The position numbers and the translations under genes are program-made. Source: Akkermansia muciniphila (GTDB lineage Bacteria > Verrucomicrobiota > Verrucomicrobiia > Limisphaerales > UBA9464). From it: 64,000 nt of DNA. This document shows, one piece after another, positions 1 through 8,730 of the stretch. How positions within the stretch are numbered: position 1 is the stretch's first letter; every line of letters starts with the position of its first letter. The DNA lies in the NCBI GenBank assembly GCA_945898055.1, contig CAMDGV010000014.1:1-64000 (forward strand), given 5' to 3'. Below the pieces are notes generated by a model. That model had not been told where the DNA came from. It did no database searches and saw only the letters and a program-made list of their open reading frames with translations.

Positions 1-202
1 GCAGCGACCAGCCCTGGAAACAAGTCGCTACTTTCATCGTCTGGCATTCCCCACAATAAGTCTGCCTACGAAAAAAATCGCTCAAAATTCAGGGATTTGA
101 ACTCGCACCTGATTCCTAGGCTTTACCCCCATTCTTCTGAGGTCTGAAGATAGGGAGGCTACTGGACTTAGGCCGGCGCTGGAACCGGAAGGCTTCACCT
201 TA

Positions 203-775
203 ATGGAAGCGTTGAGCACACCCTCCTTCTGGATTGTTGGACTCTCGAGTGCCCTCTATTTATTGGTCGCTTCGGGCATTGGCCTTTTTAACGAGCGAAT
301 CCTTGCTGAACTCGGATTTGATCGATCGGTCTACGTTCAAACACTCATCCTTTCGGCTTTATCAGCTCTTGCCGGGAATTTCTTGAGTGGTTGGTGGGTG
401 GGCCGTGGTTCGGTCCCTCGGCTGCTAGCCTTGTCGATGGCATTGCTTGCGGTGGGCCTATTATCCTTGCCGCATTTGCATCATTTAGGTGCCGTTTATG
501 CGCAGGCGATTTTGATGGGGATTGCCGGAGGTTTTGTCACTGTCGTATTTTTCTCGTTTTGGAGCCGAGAATATGGACGTCGACAACTCGGGCGTATCCA
601 AGGAATGGCTCAGGCTCTAACAGTTGTGGGTTCAGCAGTGGGTCCCTTGGCGCTCGCCAAATGTCACACTGCCTTTGGGTCACACACCCCGGTCTTTAGG
701 ATCCTCGCTGCCGCGGTGTTATTGATGGCCTTGCTGGCCGCTTGGATGCCTGCGATCCGACGTAAAAGTCACTAA
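203..775 (+). pseudogene. MFS transporter, C-terminal half only
   Basis: The 190-residue product has about six hydrophobic segments and reads like TM7-TM12 of a major facilitator transporter; its first helix begins in the motif ALSTPSFWI and an LFNERIL segment follows. The same frame is open upstream to position 113 and encodes a charged, linker-like stretch (RSEDREATGLRPALEPEG) before a TGA at 110-112. A central cytoplasmic loop followed by helix 7 is what the middle of a 12-TM MFS protein looks like. None of the three frames of bases 1-110 resembles an N-terminal six-helix half. I infer a 5'-deleted gene rather than a functional half transporter, though half-size MFS proteins could in principle dimerise. 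The 3' end overlaps the end of the convergent ceramidase-like gene by 4 bp. Confidence 0.6.
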
Positions 776-2154
776 TGTAAAGGGCTTGCTGCTTTCTTTG
801 AAGCGACATGAAAGGTCGGAGGTAACAACTCTCGAACAGTGGCGTGAATCAACTCTTCAGATGCGGGCTGGAGTTGCTGCGGTTGGTCGTAATACCAGAG
901 GGACGATTCTGCTTCGTAGCCGCCTTCGCTTAAAATGCGTTTCGACGGAATATAACAGGGCACATCATTGGCGTAAGCGTTGATCCAAAGACGTTCAGAA
1001 TCTAAGTCGTGTTTGAGACGTAGACCGTAGTCCACCACCACTTCCCCCCCGAGGAACACGAGTGCGAGCTGATCGCCAAAGCTCCAAGTCTGGATTGGAT
1101 ACGGTAAAGAATTCGGCAGAAGAGTGCCTTGTTCGAGTCGTGCGAGCCATTTACGGGCGTGATAACCAACAATCCCAAGTTGTTTGGCACGGACTTGCCA
1201 CTGGGCGCGAGTGAAATGGGGTTGAAAGGGGAGTTGAATTATTTTGAGACGGCAGGCTGGTTTGCTTGTCACTGATTTGAGAGGCAGGGCCAGCAATCGG
1301 TTCGCTTCACGAGCAAGAACTTCACCGTGTAAATTCACCCACTCAATCGAACCACGAGGCTCTGGATTGGCGTCTGCGCCTGTGCCAATTGCGACCAAAG
1401 CAACACATCCAGGATGATCCCGTTCCAAGGCTTGGGCAGCGACGCCAGCCCAATCGCCATGAACTCCGTTTAGATCTCCACTCAAGGTGGTGCAATGACA
1501 GGCGTAGCTGGTAAAGACCGCACGAATCTGCCCATTGACTCCGGTAACACGAAGCACAGGTAGAGAATGATCGACCGGTCCTTGGGCAGTGCGACGGTTC
1601 TTCGCAAAGCCGACGGTACCCTGACCCCAATCCAACTTTGCGGGTCTACGATCCTGCATAGCAGCGACGGCCACTTCCTCTAACCGACCGATAAGAAAAT
1701 CGGTGTACAACGCAATTTGAGCCACATCGTCGCTTGTCAGGTCAGCCGCAAAAATGTTGGGTGCAGCCCCCTTCAAACACGGCGCACTGTGGGTGTGGGT
1801 GACACTTAAAGTGATGGCTTCGGGGGCCAGCGCCAGTCGCCGAACCAACCGAGCACGAACCTCTTCAGTAACAGCCCTAGGAAGGATACAATTATCGATG
1901 GTTAGGAGGAGCGCGGCGTTTTGGCCACTACCGATGAGCAGTGCCCGTGCATGAATTCGCTGGAGAATAGAGGTCGGGGCAGCCAATTGAGCCCGAGCCG
2001 CGTAGCCCATGAGCCGAACGGCGTTCGTCGGTGAAATGTCGACTCGAGCCACCCCGACTGGGATGAGTCCAGTCCTCGACGGAGGGCCGAGACACCCAGT
2101 AAGCGAAAGAAGAAGGACCCAGGCGATAACTCTGGGAAAAACAGACGATTTCAT
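772..2154 (-). CDS. neutral/alkaline ceramidase-like lipoprotein
   Basis: The 460-aa protein begins with a lipoprotein signal (hydrophobic stretch, then LTGC at residues 18-21), so it is probably anchored in a membrane facing the periplasm. The body matches the N-terminal domain of neutral/alkaline non-lysosomal ceramidases: VGVARVDISP near residue 33, the metal-ligand motif VTHTHSAP at 118-125, and CHCTTLSGDLNGVHGDWAG near 219-237, which corresponds to the second histidine-bearing segment of the family. It is shorter than classical ceramidases (about 650-700 aa) and lacks their C-terminal beta domain, a form common in Planctomycetes and Verrucomicrobia. The substrate is unknown; amide hydrolysis of a lipid is a family-level guess. 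It stands alone on this strand. Confidence 0.8.
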   Translation of the reverse strand: MKSSVFPRVIAWVLLLSLTGCLGPPSRTGLIPVGVARVDISPTNAVRLMGYAARAQLAAPTSILQRIHARALLIGSGQNAALLLTIDNCILPRAVTEEVRARLVRRLALAPEAITLSVTHTHSAPCLKGAAPNIFAADLTSDDVAQIALYTDFLIGRLEEVAVAAMQDRRPAKLDWGQGTVGFAKNRRTAQGPVDHSLPVLRVTGVNGQIRAVFTSYACHCTTLSGDLNGVHGDWAGVAAQALERDHPGCVALVAIGTGADANPEPRGSIEWVNLHGEVLAREANRLLALPLKSVTSKPACRLKIIQLPFQPHFTRAQWQVRAKQLGIVGYHARKWLARLEQGTLLPNSLPYPIQTWSFGDQLALVFLGGEVVVDYGLRLKHDLDSERLWINAYANDVPCYIPSKRILSEGGYEAESSLWYYDQPQQLQPASEELIHATVRELLPPTFHVASKKAASPLH

Positions 2155-2300
2155 TGGAGAGCGCTTAGTTTGACCTAGGGCCGGTTCCTTAGGAAAGTCT
2201 CCTTTAAGAAATTTAAGCCCAGTCAGAAAATGGTTTCTGCCAAAACGGAGTCACGCGGAGGTCTCGCCCTGAGCCGCTGTTGTGGCTTTCATGACCCCCT

Positions 2301-2657
2301 ATGTCGATCACTTCTTCGTGGTGGCTGCCTCTACTTCTCCTCCTTGTGAGCAATGTCTTTATGACCTTTGCTTGGTATGGCCATCTGAAAAACAAAGGGA
2401 TTGCCCTTTGGTAGGCAATTCTCGTCAGTTGGGGAATCGCCTTTTTTGAGTACCTCATTATGGTGCCAGCGAACCGATGGGGCAGTTCGCTTTACACCCC
2501 CTATCAACTTAAAATTATACAAGAGGTAATCACCCTTACTGTCTTCGCGATATTTGCCTTTTTTTATTTCGGTACAAAACCTCAATGGAACCATATCGCC
2601 GCGTTTTTTTGTATTTTAGCCGCAGTGGTTCTCACTTTTATACCTCTCGGGAAGTGA
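2301..2657 (+). pseudogene. DUF486 (DMT-like) small membrane protein, in-frame TAG
   Basis: From the ATG at 2301 the frame encodes a small four-helix membrane protein of the DUF486/DMT type: SNVFMTFAWYGHLKNKG, then WGIAFFEYLIMVPANR, YQLKIIQEVITLTVFAIF and a final hydrophobic helix, 118 codons in all, which is the usual family length. Codon 38 (2412-2414) is TAG, inside a helix where a hydrophobic residue is expected; one base change from TTG would explain it. Everything else is in frame and well conserved, so the loss is recent, or it is an assembly error. A short internal frame from 2460 covers only the C-terminal half. The function of DUF486 proteins is not established. Confidence 0.78.
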
Positions 2658-2784
2658 GAAAGAGTCCGAGCCTAAGCTCAGCTCATTACCCCAGTTTGCT
2701 GACTCACGAAGAGGCCGATGACGTCTGAGTTTCTTGAGCCTAGTAACCGAAATTTGCCTTTGAAAATTTATTACATATTCAAGC

Positions 2785-3396
2785 GTGACTCTTCTGCCGT
2801 ATCCCTGTCCAAGTGCTGTGTCGATGATGACAGAGAGAGCCTCTAATGACTGTGCTCCTGTGGAAACTCCCCAGGAGCTCGTGCTGGAAATGACTCTCGA
2901 ATTTGAAACAGTTTATGCCGAGCATTCGCGTCAGATCTTCTATTTAGCTCTTCGCCTTTTGGGCGATGCCGCTTTGGCTGAAGACGCCGCGCATGATGTT
3001 TTTGTAAAAGCATTCCGAAATTTTACCGGCTTTCGTGGCAGCGCAGATTGCCGCACTTGGCTCTATAAAATAACTATTAACCACTGCTCGAATCTTCGCA
3101 AAAGATGGTCGGCTCGTCATATTCATATCGCCGCCGAAGATGCCGTGTTCGATCAGTACGCATCCCTCGACTCAACCCCTCTTCAGAACTTGGAACTTAA
3201 GGAATTAGGGGAACGCACTCAAAAAACACTCGATGGGCTGCCTACCGAATATAAGCTGTTACTTCTTCTGGTTGGGGATCAGGACTTGTCCTACGAACAA
3301 ATTGGTACTTTAACCCAACAAACGGCCGCTGCCGTTCGCGGAAAGTTATATCGAGCACGGCGGGCCTTTTCTATCGCCTTTGCAAGATCTGCTTAA
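2785..3396 (+). CDS. ECF-type RNA polymerase sigma factor
   Basis: The protein has the two domains of an extracytoplasmic-function sigma factor. Region 2 runs from FETVYAEHSRQIFYLALRLLG through DAAHDVFVKAFRNFTGFRG and the WLYKITINHC segment that contacts the -10 element. Region 4 is the C-terminal helix-turn-helix (LPTEYKLLLLLVGDQDLSYEQIGTL, then AVRGKLYRARRAF). The GTG at 2785 gives 203 aa; ATG codons at 2824/2827 would give 190 or 189 aa, closer to the usual size, and I cannot decide between them. It is the first gene of a tight ten-gene run ending at 9816, so it may control that cluster. No classical anti-sigma with a membrane helix follows it; the next gene is a small soluble protein. Confidence 0.87.
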   Translation: MTLLPYPCPSAVSMMTERASNDCAPVETPQELVLEMTLEFETVYAEHSRQIFYLALRLLGDAALAEDAAHDVFVKAFRNFTGFRGSADCRTWLYKITINHCSNLRKRWSARHIHIAAEDAVFDQYASLDSTPLQNLELKELGERTQKTLDGLPTEYKLLLLLVGDQDLSYEQIGTLTQQTAAAVRGKLYRARRAFSIAFARSA

Positions 3397-3409
3397 TCCT
3401 CGTTTTACT

Positions 3410-3640
3410 ATGAACTCCCAAAAAAAACACCTGAGGCAGACCGTCCATCCAATCGGGAGCCAAGAGATTCAGGAGACCTTAGGCTCGGCTAAGGCCCTTG
3501 ATTTCGCAACGCCTGAGGCCCTGCTCCAGTTTGACCGATCGATAACCACGACTCCCGTCGCATTGCGCCATCGAATTGTGGAAACTTTAACCCAAACGCC
3601 GAAGAGCAATTCAATTCCATGGTGGAAACGCCTCTTTTGA
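3410..3640 (+). CDS. small protein of unknown function
   Basis: This is a 76-aa polar protein starting at the ATG at 3410, 13 bp after the sigma-factor stop. The frame extends upstream to 3380, but that start would lie inside the sigma gene. It has no signal peptide, membrane helix or cysteines, and ends in a tryptophan/arginine-rich tail (IPWWKRLF). The 3' end overlaps the radical SAM gene by 22 bp, which supports translation as part of one operon. Its position directly after an ECF sigma gene allows the inference that it regulates that sigma factor, but no anti-sigma fold can be recognised. Confidence 0.6.
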   Translation: MNSQKKHLRQTVHPIGSQEIQETLGSAKALDFATPEALLQFDRSITTTPVALRHRIVETLTQTPKSNSIPWWKRLF

Positions 3641-4509
3641 ACGCGACCCAAAATTTTAAACTCGCGCGAAATCGATCTGCTTTGGCCGCCGGTCGAGCGG
3701 CCGAGGCACGGACTCATTTAAAGGCCTGTTATCTTTGCGCTCACCGTTGTGGAGTGAATCGTCTCGAGGGACATCAAGGGCCGTGTCATGCCGGCCCAAT
3801 AGGGCGTGTCTTCCATTCCCAAATTGAGGTCGGCGACGAAGCAACGCTGGCCCCAGTCTTTGCTCTGGCTTTCAGCGGTTGCGATTTGCGTTGTGACTTC
3901 TGCAATACCGGACGCGAAAGCTGGGACGCAACTGCGGGCGAATCACCCGATCTACGCTCTTCCGGTGCGCTAATGGGTCGACTGCAACGTGCCGCTGCCG
4001 CTGGCACAGTTCGCAGCGTCATGATTCTGGGTGGCGAACCCACAATTCATCTCCCTTCAGCACTGGAATTAGTCGCCTGTATTCCAGAGAATCTGCCGGT
4101 TGTTTGGAAGACAAATGGCCACGGAACCGCTGAATCAAATGCGTTACTGGATGGCGTCTTTGATACTTGGGTCGTCGATCTTAAATTTGGCAATAACGAC
4201 TGCGCCCAACGCATCGCTCGGGTCGCCGATTACACCCAGACGTTGCACTCCAATCTCCGTTGGGCTGCATCAAGGACGCGCCTCATCATTCGTCATTTGC
4301 TCATGCCAGGACATTTGGAATGTTGCTGGCACCCGGTGGCCACATGGATTGCCGCAAATCTACCCGGAATTGAGGTCAGTCTGCGGTCTGGTTTCTGGCC
4401 GGGTTGGTTTAGTTCGCGCCATCCAGAACTCCGTCGCACCGGATCGATTGGCGAAGAACGCGACGCCCGCCAAATCGGAATCAACCTCGGACTTCATCTC
4501 ATCCCATGA
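3619..4509 (+). CDS. PflX-like (COG1313) radical SAM protein
   Basis: This 296-aa protein has the radical SAM cluster motif CDLRCDFC (CxxxCxxC) at about residues 91-98. An N-terminal cysteine motif (CYLCAHRCGVNR, then GPCHAG) is typical of the COG1313/PflX group. Other matching elements are LGGEPTIHLPSALE (the GGE motif contacting SAM), PVVWKTNGHGT and VVDLKFGN. It should bind a [4Fe-4S] cluster and cleave S-adenosylmethionine to a 5'-deoxyadenosyl radical; the substrate is unknown for the family. The gene overlaps its upstream neighbour by 22 bp and the next gene by 4 bp (ATGA), so it is translationally coupled to both. Related proteins are sometimes called pyruvate formate-lyase activases, but no formate-lyase gene is present here. 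Confidence 0.82.
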   Translation: MVETPLLNATQNFKLARNRSALAAGRAAEARTHLKACYLCAHRCGVNRLEGHQGPCHAGPIGRVFHSQIEVGDEATLAPVFALAFSGCDLRCDFCNTGRESWDATAGESPDLRSSGALMGRLQRAAAAGTVRSVMILGGEPTIHLPSALELVACIPENLPVVWKTNGHGTAESNALLDGVFDTWVVDLKFGNNDCAQRIARVADYTQTLHSNLRWAASRTRLIIRHLLMPGHLECCWHPVATWIAANLPGIEVSLRSGFWPGWFSSRHPELRRTGSIGEERDARQIGINLGLHLIP

Positions 4510-4718
4510 CCTCTGAATCGACCCCTCGGTTAACCACCAATGATCCGCTAAAACTCACGCCTTCTTTTGTTGATGAGGGCGATAAAGTCGGCGCTGAAAG
4601 CGAATTATTGATCCTGTCGGACGGCCGAATTTTAGCCCACTATTTGACCCCAGAACTTTCCGACGTCATTCAGGCTGCTTTGAACCCGAGCGACACATCT
4701 AAAGATTCCACAGTATGA
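4506..4718 (+). CDS. small protein of unknown function
   Basis: This 70-aa acidic protein lies between the radical SAM and AAA+ genes, with 4-bp ATGA overlaps on both sides, which strongly supports it as a real translated gene. The centre (ESELLILSDGRILAHYLTPELSDVIQAAL) looks like two beta strands followed by a helix; both ends are polar and probably disordered. There are no cysteines or membrane segments. I do not recognise the family. Coupling on both sides suggests a subunit or accessory factor of one of its neighbours. Confidence 0.65.
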   Translation: MTSESTPRLTTNDPLKLTPSFVDEGDKVGAESELLILSDGRILAHYLTPELSDVIQAALNPSDTSKDSTV

Positions 4719-6280
4719 ACGCTCAATCTTTTGCCACTGAACTCGAGATTCTCATCCGTGCTCGGTACCCACTCATTTACATTCAGACCACCGAGGAACT
4801 CCGGATTCTTCCCCTTATTCTGGAAATCGCCTCGCGTCGCGGAAAGAAGGCGTTTGAATGGTCCTATTCTACTGGGATCGTTCCAGCTGGGAGTAACCTT
4901 CAAAGCCAGAAAGGGCGATCAGTTGCCACCAAGGATCCACTAGCAGCCTTGGATCAAGTGATGGACCAAGTTGAGCCTGCGCTTTTTCTATTCAAAGACT
5001 TTCACCCCTTTCTAGCGCGATCGAATTTTGCGGTGATTCGCAAGCTCAAGGACATTGCTCTGCACCTGAAGAACAGTTTTAAAACAGTGATTCTGGTCTC
5101 GCCGATGCTCGAGATTCCTGTCGAATTGGATAAGGAAATTACCGTCCTCAATTTTCCTCTACCAACCAAGCAGGATCTGGGACTGCTGCTCGATCGGATC
5201 TTGGAAGATGTTCGGTTAGTCAAGGAACTCCAGATCGATTTAGACCCAGCGGGACGTGATCGATTGTTGCAGGCCGCATTGGGCTTGACCCTAGGCGAGG
5301 CGGAAAATGTCTTCGCAAAAATTATCGTCAAAGATGCCTGTCTCAGCGGTCACGACGTGAACCAAGTTTTCGCTGAAAAACAGCAAATTATTCGGAAGAG
5401 CGGGTTACTCGAGTACTATGCTACCAACGATAACTTTGAAAATGTTGGTGGCTTGACCATCCTCAAAGACTGGTTAGTAAAACGATCGTGCGCTTTCTCC
5501 GAAGAAGCGCGTCTTTTTGGATTACCTTTTCCCAAAGGCGTCCTGCTCCTCGGGGTGCAAGGCTGCGGGAAAAGTCTGTGTGCCAAAGCCATCTCCAGCC
5601 TGTGGCAATTACCTCTCCTTCGCTTCGATATGGGGCGCATGTTTGGAAGTTTAGTGGGTTCATCTGAAGAGAATGTCCGGCGGGCGATTGCCGTTGCCGA
5701 ATCGGTGGCGCCGGCCGTGTTATGGGTGGACGAAATTGATAAAGCCTTCTCGGGATCTCAAGGCAGCGGTTCGAGCGACGGTGGCACCGCAGCGCGGGTG
5801 TTTGGCACCTTCCTGACTTGGCTCAGCGAAAAGACAGCCCCCGTCTTTGTAATCGCGACCGCAAATGATATTTCCCATCTGCCACCAGAACTTCTTCGCA
5901 AAGGGCGTCTGGATGAAATCTTCTTTGTCGATCTTCCTGGGGAACCTGAACGGGCGGATATTTTCAAAGTTCACATCGGTCGACGGGGACGTTTCCCAGA
6001 GAACTTCGATCTTCTGCGGTTGGCGGCTGCCTCAGCAGATTTCAGCGGTGCTGAAATTGAAGAGTCAATCAATAGTGCTTTGTACGAGGCCTTTTATTCG
6101 GGATCGGATTTGGCGACTGACCATATCCTAACTTCGATTCAGCAAACGGTTCCCTTGGCTCGCACTATGGATGAGCAAATTAACCGATTACGGAGTTGGG
6201 CCGAGGGACGGGCCCGAAATGCGAGTACTCCGCGCAGTCCGGAATTCGGAACACACCTCGTCCGTAAAGTGGAGTTCTAA
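4715..6280 (+). CDS. Ycf46-like AAA+ ATPase
   Basis: The 521-aa protein has an N-terminal domain (residues 1-230) starting with the pattern [20 protein letters not shown], as in the Ycf46 family of cyanobacteria and plastids, followed by one AAA+ module. In that module are Walker A GVQGCGKS (280-287), Walker B VLWVDEID (335-342), sensor-1 ATAND (381-385) and an arginine-finger segment RKGRLD (395-400). A helical lid follows ([18 protein letters not shown]). The sequence predicts ATP hydrolysis and a hexameric ring. Ycf46 proteins have no firmly established biochemical role. The following DUF1257 (Ycf35-like) and DUF2997 genes often accompany Ycf46 genes in cyanobacteria, so the three probably act together. 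It overlaps the upstream small gene by 4 bp. Confidence 0.85.
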   Translation: MNAQSFATELEILIRARYPLIYIQTTEELRILPLILEIASRRGKKAFEWSYSTGIVPAGSNLQSQKGRSVATKDPLAALDQVMDQVEPALFLFKDFHPFLARSNFAVIRKLKDIALHLKNSFKTVILVSPMLEIPVELDKEITVLNFPLPTKQDLGLLLDRILEDVRLVKELQIDLDPAGRDRLLQAALGLTLGEAENVFAKIIVKDACLSGHDVNQVFAEKQQIIRKSGLLEYYATNDNFENVGGLTILKDWLVKRSCAFSEEARLFGLPFPKGVLLLGVQGCGKSLCAKAISSLWQLPLLRFDMGRMFGSLVGSSEENVRRAIAVAESVAPAVLWVDEIDKAFSGSQGSGSSDGGTAARVFGTFLTWLSEKTAPVFVIATANDISHLPPELLRKGRLDEIFFVDLPGEPERADIFKVHIGRRGRFPENFDLLRLAAASADFSGAEIEESINSALYEAFYSGSDLATDHILTSIQQTVPLARTMDEQINRLRSWAEGRARNASTPRSPEFGTHLVRKVEF

Positions 6281-6361
6281 AATCAAAGCTTAAAAGGAAA
6301 TGAAATCTCGACGTGACGAAACCTGCCTGTCTCTGTCCATTACTGCGGAATCTTTTTAATC

Positions 6362-6835
6362 ATGAGTGCCATCGTCATTATTACCCCTATTGTCATTGCG
6401 GCTTGGCCGGCCTTTGGATCGGCGGTTGCGGCCGCCGCCGTTTCCATGGGATTCACCGTGCTCAACGAGGGAGTCAATCAAACTCGATTAACTGAACATC
6501 AACAAGGGGGACTCACCGTTACTCTCGATGTTCCAAATAGTGCAGCGGTCACGGGCGGACTAGGTCGTGATCAACGAATTCGGATTGCTCGTGATGGGAT
6601 CATCGCCGAATTTAGTCGCGATGCCCGAGGACGCGATTCGGTCTGCGTCACGGGCGAAGGCTATTCCCAAGATGCCCTCCGATCAATGGGTGAAGAGTTG
6701 GCTGGGCGAACGGTGCAACAGTACGTGCTTGCCAAGCTAAAGACCGAAATGGCTGGCCGTGGGATGGATTTGGTGGAGGAGACCGTGGGGGAAGATAATT
6801 CGGTCCGATTACGGGTGCGTCACTGGCAAAATTAA
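6362..6835 (+). CDS. DUF1257 (Ycf35-like) family protein
   Basis: This is a 157-aa protein. The C-terminal part resembles DUF1257/Ycf35: RTVQQYVLAKLKTEMAGRGM followed by a strand ending in VRLRVRHW, the typical end of that family. The N-terminal 40 residues differ from Ycf35: they are strongly hydrophobic and alanine-rich (about residues 3-29) and could form a membrane helix or hairpin. If so, the protein may anchor the AAA+ partner at the membrane, which is an inference. It lies 81 bp after the AAA+ gene and 34 bp before the DUF2997 gene. The function is unknown in all organisms as far as I know. Confidence 0.68.
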   Translation: MSAIVIITPIVIAAWPAFGSAVAAAAVSMGFTVLNEGVNQTRLTEHQQGGLTVTLDVPNSAAVTGGLGRDQRIRIARDGIIAEFSRDARGRDSVCVTGEGYSQDALRSMGEELAGRTVQQYVLAKLKTEMAGRGMDLVEETVGEDNSVRLRVRHWQN

Positions 6836-6869
6836 GAGACTCAATCTAAATCCTGAATTCCGTAAATTG

Positions 6870-7070
6870 ATGAAAACCCGCGAATACGAAATCACGATCA
6901 GCCCGACTGGCGAGGTCGAAGTCCACCTCGATGGTTTCAAAGGGAAAGGATGTTTGGAAGCGATCCGTTTTTTTGAAAAGGTCATCGGTGAAACTAAAGA
7001 TGTCCGTCAAACCTCGGCGTTCTATGAACCGGACGAAGATGTTCAGATTCATAACGAACAACGCCACTAA
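6870..7070 (+). CDS. DUF2997 family protein
   Basis: This 66-aa protein starts at the ATG at 6870. It has the compact DUF2997 pattern: YEITISPTGEVEVHLDGFKG, then KGCLEAIRFFEKVIG and a terminal region with TSAFY. One conserved cysteine sits in the KGCLEA motif. The same frame stays open upstream but runs over the end of the DUF1257 gene, so the ATG at 6870 is preferred. DUF2997 genes are commonly adjacent to DUF1257 and Ycf46 genes in cyanobacteria; finding the same trio here, in a clearly non-photosynthetic setting, supports a general role unrelated to photosynthesis. The function is unknown. Confidence 0.75.
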   Translation: MKTREYEITISPTGEVEVHLDGFKGKGCLEAIRFFEKVIGETKDVRQTSAFYEPDEDVQIHNEQRH

Positions 7071-7085
7071 TCAACGTCTGCACGG

Positions 7086-7967
7086 ATGGATCCAAACTTC
7101 TCCAGCTATTATCCGCCACGGGCCTCGGACCGTTGGATCCCAAAAGGTTGGAGCCAAGCTCTTGATCGAATTTACCTGTGGATTAAGCGAGGTTGGCTTT
7201 TTGCCCCCGCGTCCGAGAGTCTTTCTCTCCAGAGCTTTGATTTGATTCTGGGCGCGCTCATTCCTGGCTACGGCTACTCCTTGGTCGGTCAACGACGATT
7301 GGGTCAACTAATGTTCTCAGGTTGGGTCGTCTGCGGGCTGCTTTTGGTCATCTTCTTAGCCTCGAGCTTCACTGGGTATCTCTTGATCGCAATGACATCC
7401 TGTCATGCCAATGGGGTGGGAACTTTGTGGATGCAGTGTCTCAAAGCTATAAAAAAACAAAAATTGTCATTGGCGTTTCAAATCTTAATTCCTCTCGTTT
7501 GTTTTGGGGTGTACCTAGTCCTTTTATATCAACCTGCCCTCAAAGGTTTCCAAAATACGCTCGCTTCTCCCCAACGAATAGTTCCTTTGAACAAATCGGT
7601 TTTAATCAATCCTCGTGTTGCTGCATTCGAGTTGAGGCGCGGTGATTTTATCGCCTTTCATCATGCAGAAATTCGTACGGGGAACTTTCTGCTACGGAGG
7701 GGTTTGCTGACCGGACGAGTTCTGGCTTTGCCGGGGGATCGAATCGAGTTCACCCCCCATTCAGTGAGTATAAACGGACAATCATTACGTCGGGAACCAA
7801 GTATGCCAACGGAGGGGAAAATTGTCCTCCGCGGCAAGCAGTGGTTTGTCTGGCCGACGGTCCAATTTGATGGGCTGGATCCGCTGCACTTTGCGGTAGT
7901 CGATCAGACCGCATTGATGGGGCGCGCCTACGATCGATGGTGTTTTTTCAAACAGAATTTACCATGA
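7086..7967 (+). CDS. membrane protein with degenerate S26 (signal peptidase-like) domain
   Basis: The 293-aa protein has about three membrane helices between residues 50 and 160, including a GALIPGYGYSLVGQRRLGQ hairpin. A C-terminal domain follows whose strands match signal peptidase I/LexA-like S26 folds: RRGDFIAFHHAE, then GRVLALPGDRIEFTPHSVSINGQ. In active enzymes a serine in an SMxPT-like motif and a lysine just before RVxxLPGD are required. Here the first region reads VLINPRVAAFELRRGD with no serine, and the lysine position is glycine (TGRVLALPGD). It is therefore probably not a protease; a binding or scaffold role is inferred. It starts 15 bp after the DUF2997 gene and overlaps the TPR gene by 4 bp. 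Confidence 0.66.
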   Translation: MDPNFSSYYPPRASDRWIPKGWSQALDRIYLWIKRGWLFAPASESLSLQSFDLILGALIPGYGYSLVGQRRLGQLMFSGWVVCGLLLVIFLASSFTGYLLIAMTSCHANGVGTLWMQCLKAIKKQKLSLAFQILIPLVCFGVYLVLLYQPALKGFQNTLASPQRIVPLNKSVLINPRVAAFELRRGDFIAFHHAEIRTGNFLLRRGLLTGRVLALPGDRIEFTPHSVSINGQSLRREPSMPTEGKIVLRGKQWFVWPTVQFDGLDPLHFAVVDQTALMGRAYDRWCFFKQNLP

Positions 7968-8728
7968 GCCGCTTTGGAAAACTGGAATTTGAATCCGATC
8001 AAAAGAAAGAAAAGATTGAACGCCCGATCTTAGGCGAGACGCATTGGGTTGAGGTAGCAGATCGGAGCTTTTACCAAGCTGAATTTGAACCTGCCTTACG
8101 ATGGTACGCGCGGGTTCTAGAATATAATCCGGCGAATACAACCGCGTGGGCAGGACAGGTTCGTTGCCTTATCGAACTGGGAGAATATCGCGAAGCTCGA
8201 CTCTGGGCCGATAAAGCACTCGAACGATTTCCTCAGAGCCCAGACCTTTTAGCTTCTAAAGCAGTTGTACTGGCTCGCCTCGGTGACCTCGATACTGCCT
8301 TGGCTTTTTCTGATGCGAGTGTCGAAGAGCGAGGTGATACGGCCTATGTGTGGCTCGCACGTGGAGATGTACTGATCGCTAGAAATGAGAAGCATTCGGA
8401 TCATTGCTTTGAACGGGCGAACTCTATGCGGCCCAGCGATTGGACCATCGCTTGGTTAGGCGGTCGCATACGTTTGCACTACAAACAGTTTGCCAAGGCA
8501 CTGCAACTCGCCCGAGAGGCTTGCTCCCTGGCGCCCGGTGAACTTAACCCGTGGCTCCTTTCCGGCGAATGCCAATTAGCCCTTGGTTTCACAGAACAAG
8601 CCTACAATTCTTTCACTCAAGCAGGCCAAATTCAGCCAAATTCGATCGCCGCACGCGACGGCCTTTATCGGTCGGCACAGACCGGGTTGTTCAGCCGTCT
8701 CGGTTCTTTTTTCCGTCGCCTTCTTTAG
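7964..8728 (+). CDS. tetratricopeptide repeat protein
   Basis: This 254-aa protein starts at an ATG overlapping the upstream stop by 4 bp. From about residue 35 it consists of helical pairs with TPR signatures: YQAEFEPALRWYARVLEYNP, then a repeat with GEYREARLWADKALERFP, one with GDLDTALAFSDASVEERG, and a last with GFTEQAYNSFTQAGQIQP. There are about five to six repeats and a short basic aromatic tail (FSRLGSFFRRLL). No signal peptide is visible, so it is probably cytoplasmic, perhaps held at the membrane through the preceding gene's product. Such repeats mediate protein-protein contacts. The next gene starts 2 bp downstream. Confidence 0.8.
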   Translation: MSRFGKLEFESDQKKEKIERPILGETHWVEVADRSFYQAEFEPALRWYARVLEYNPANTTAWAGQVRCLIELGEYREARLWADKALERFPQSPDLLASKAVVLARLGDLDTALAFSDASVEERGDTAYVWLARGDVLIARNEKHSDHCFERANSMRPSDWTIAWLGGRIRLHYKQFAKALQLAREACSLAPGELNPWLLSGECQLALGFTEQAYNSFTQAGQIQPNSIAARDGLYRSAQTGLFSRLGSFFRRLL

Positions 8729-8730
8729 TG

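Noticed and set aside
84-130. tRNA-like fragment (GGATTTGAACTCGC and following)
   Set aside because: It resembles the reverse of a T arm, but the flanking bases do not form a T stem and no acceptor or anticodon arm can be built.
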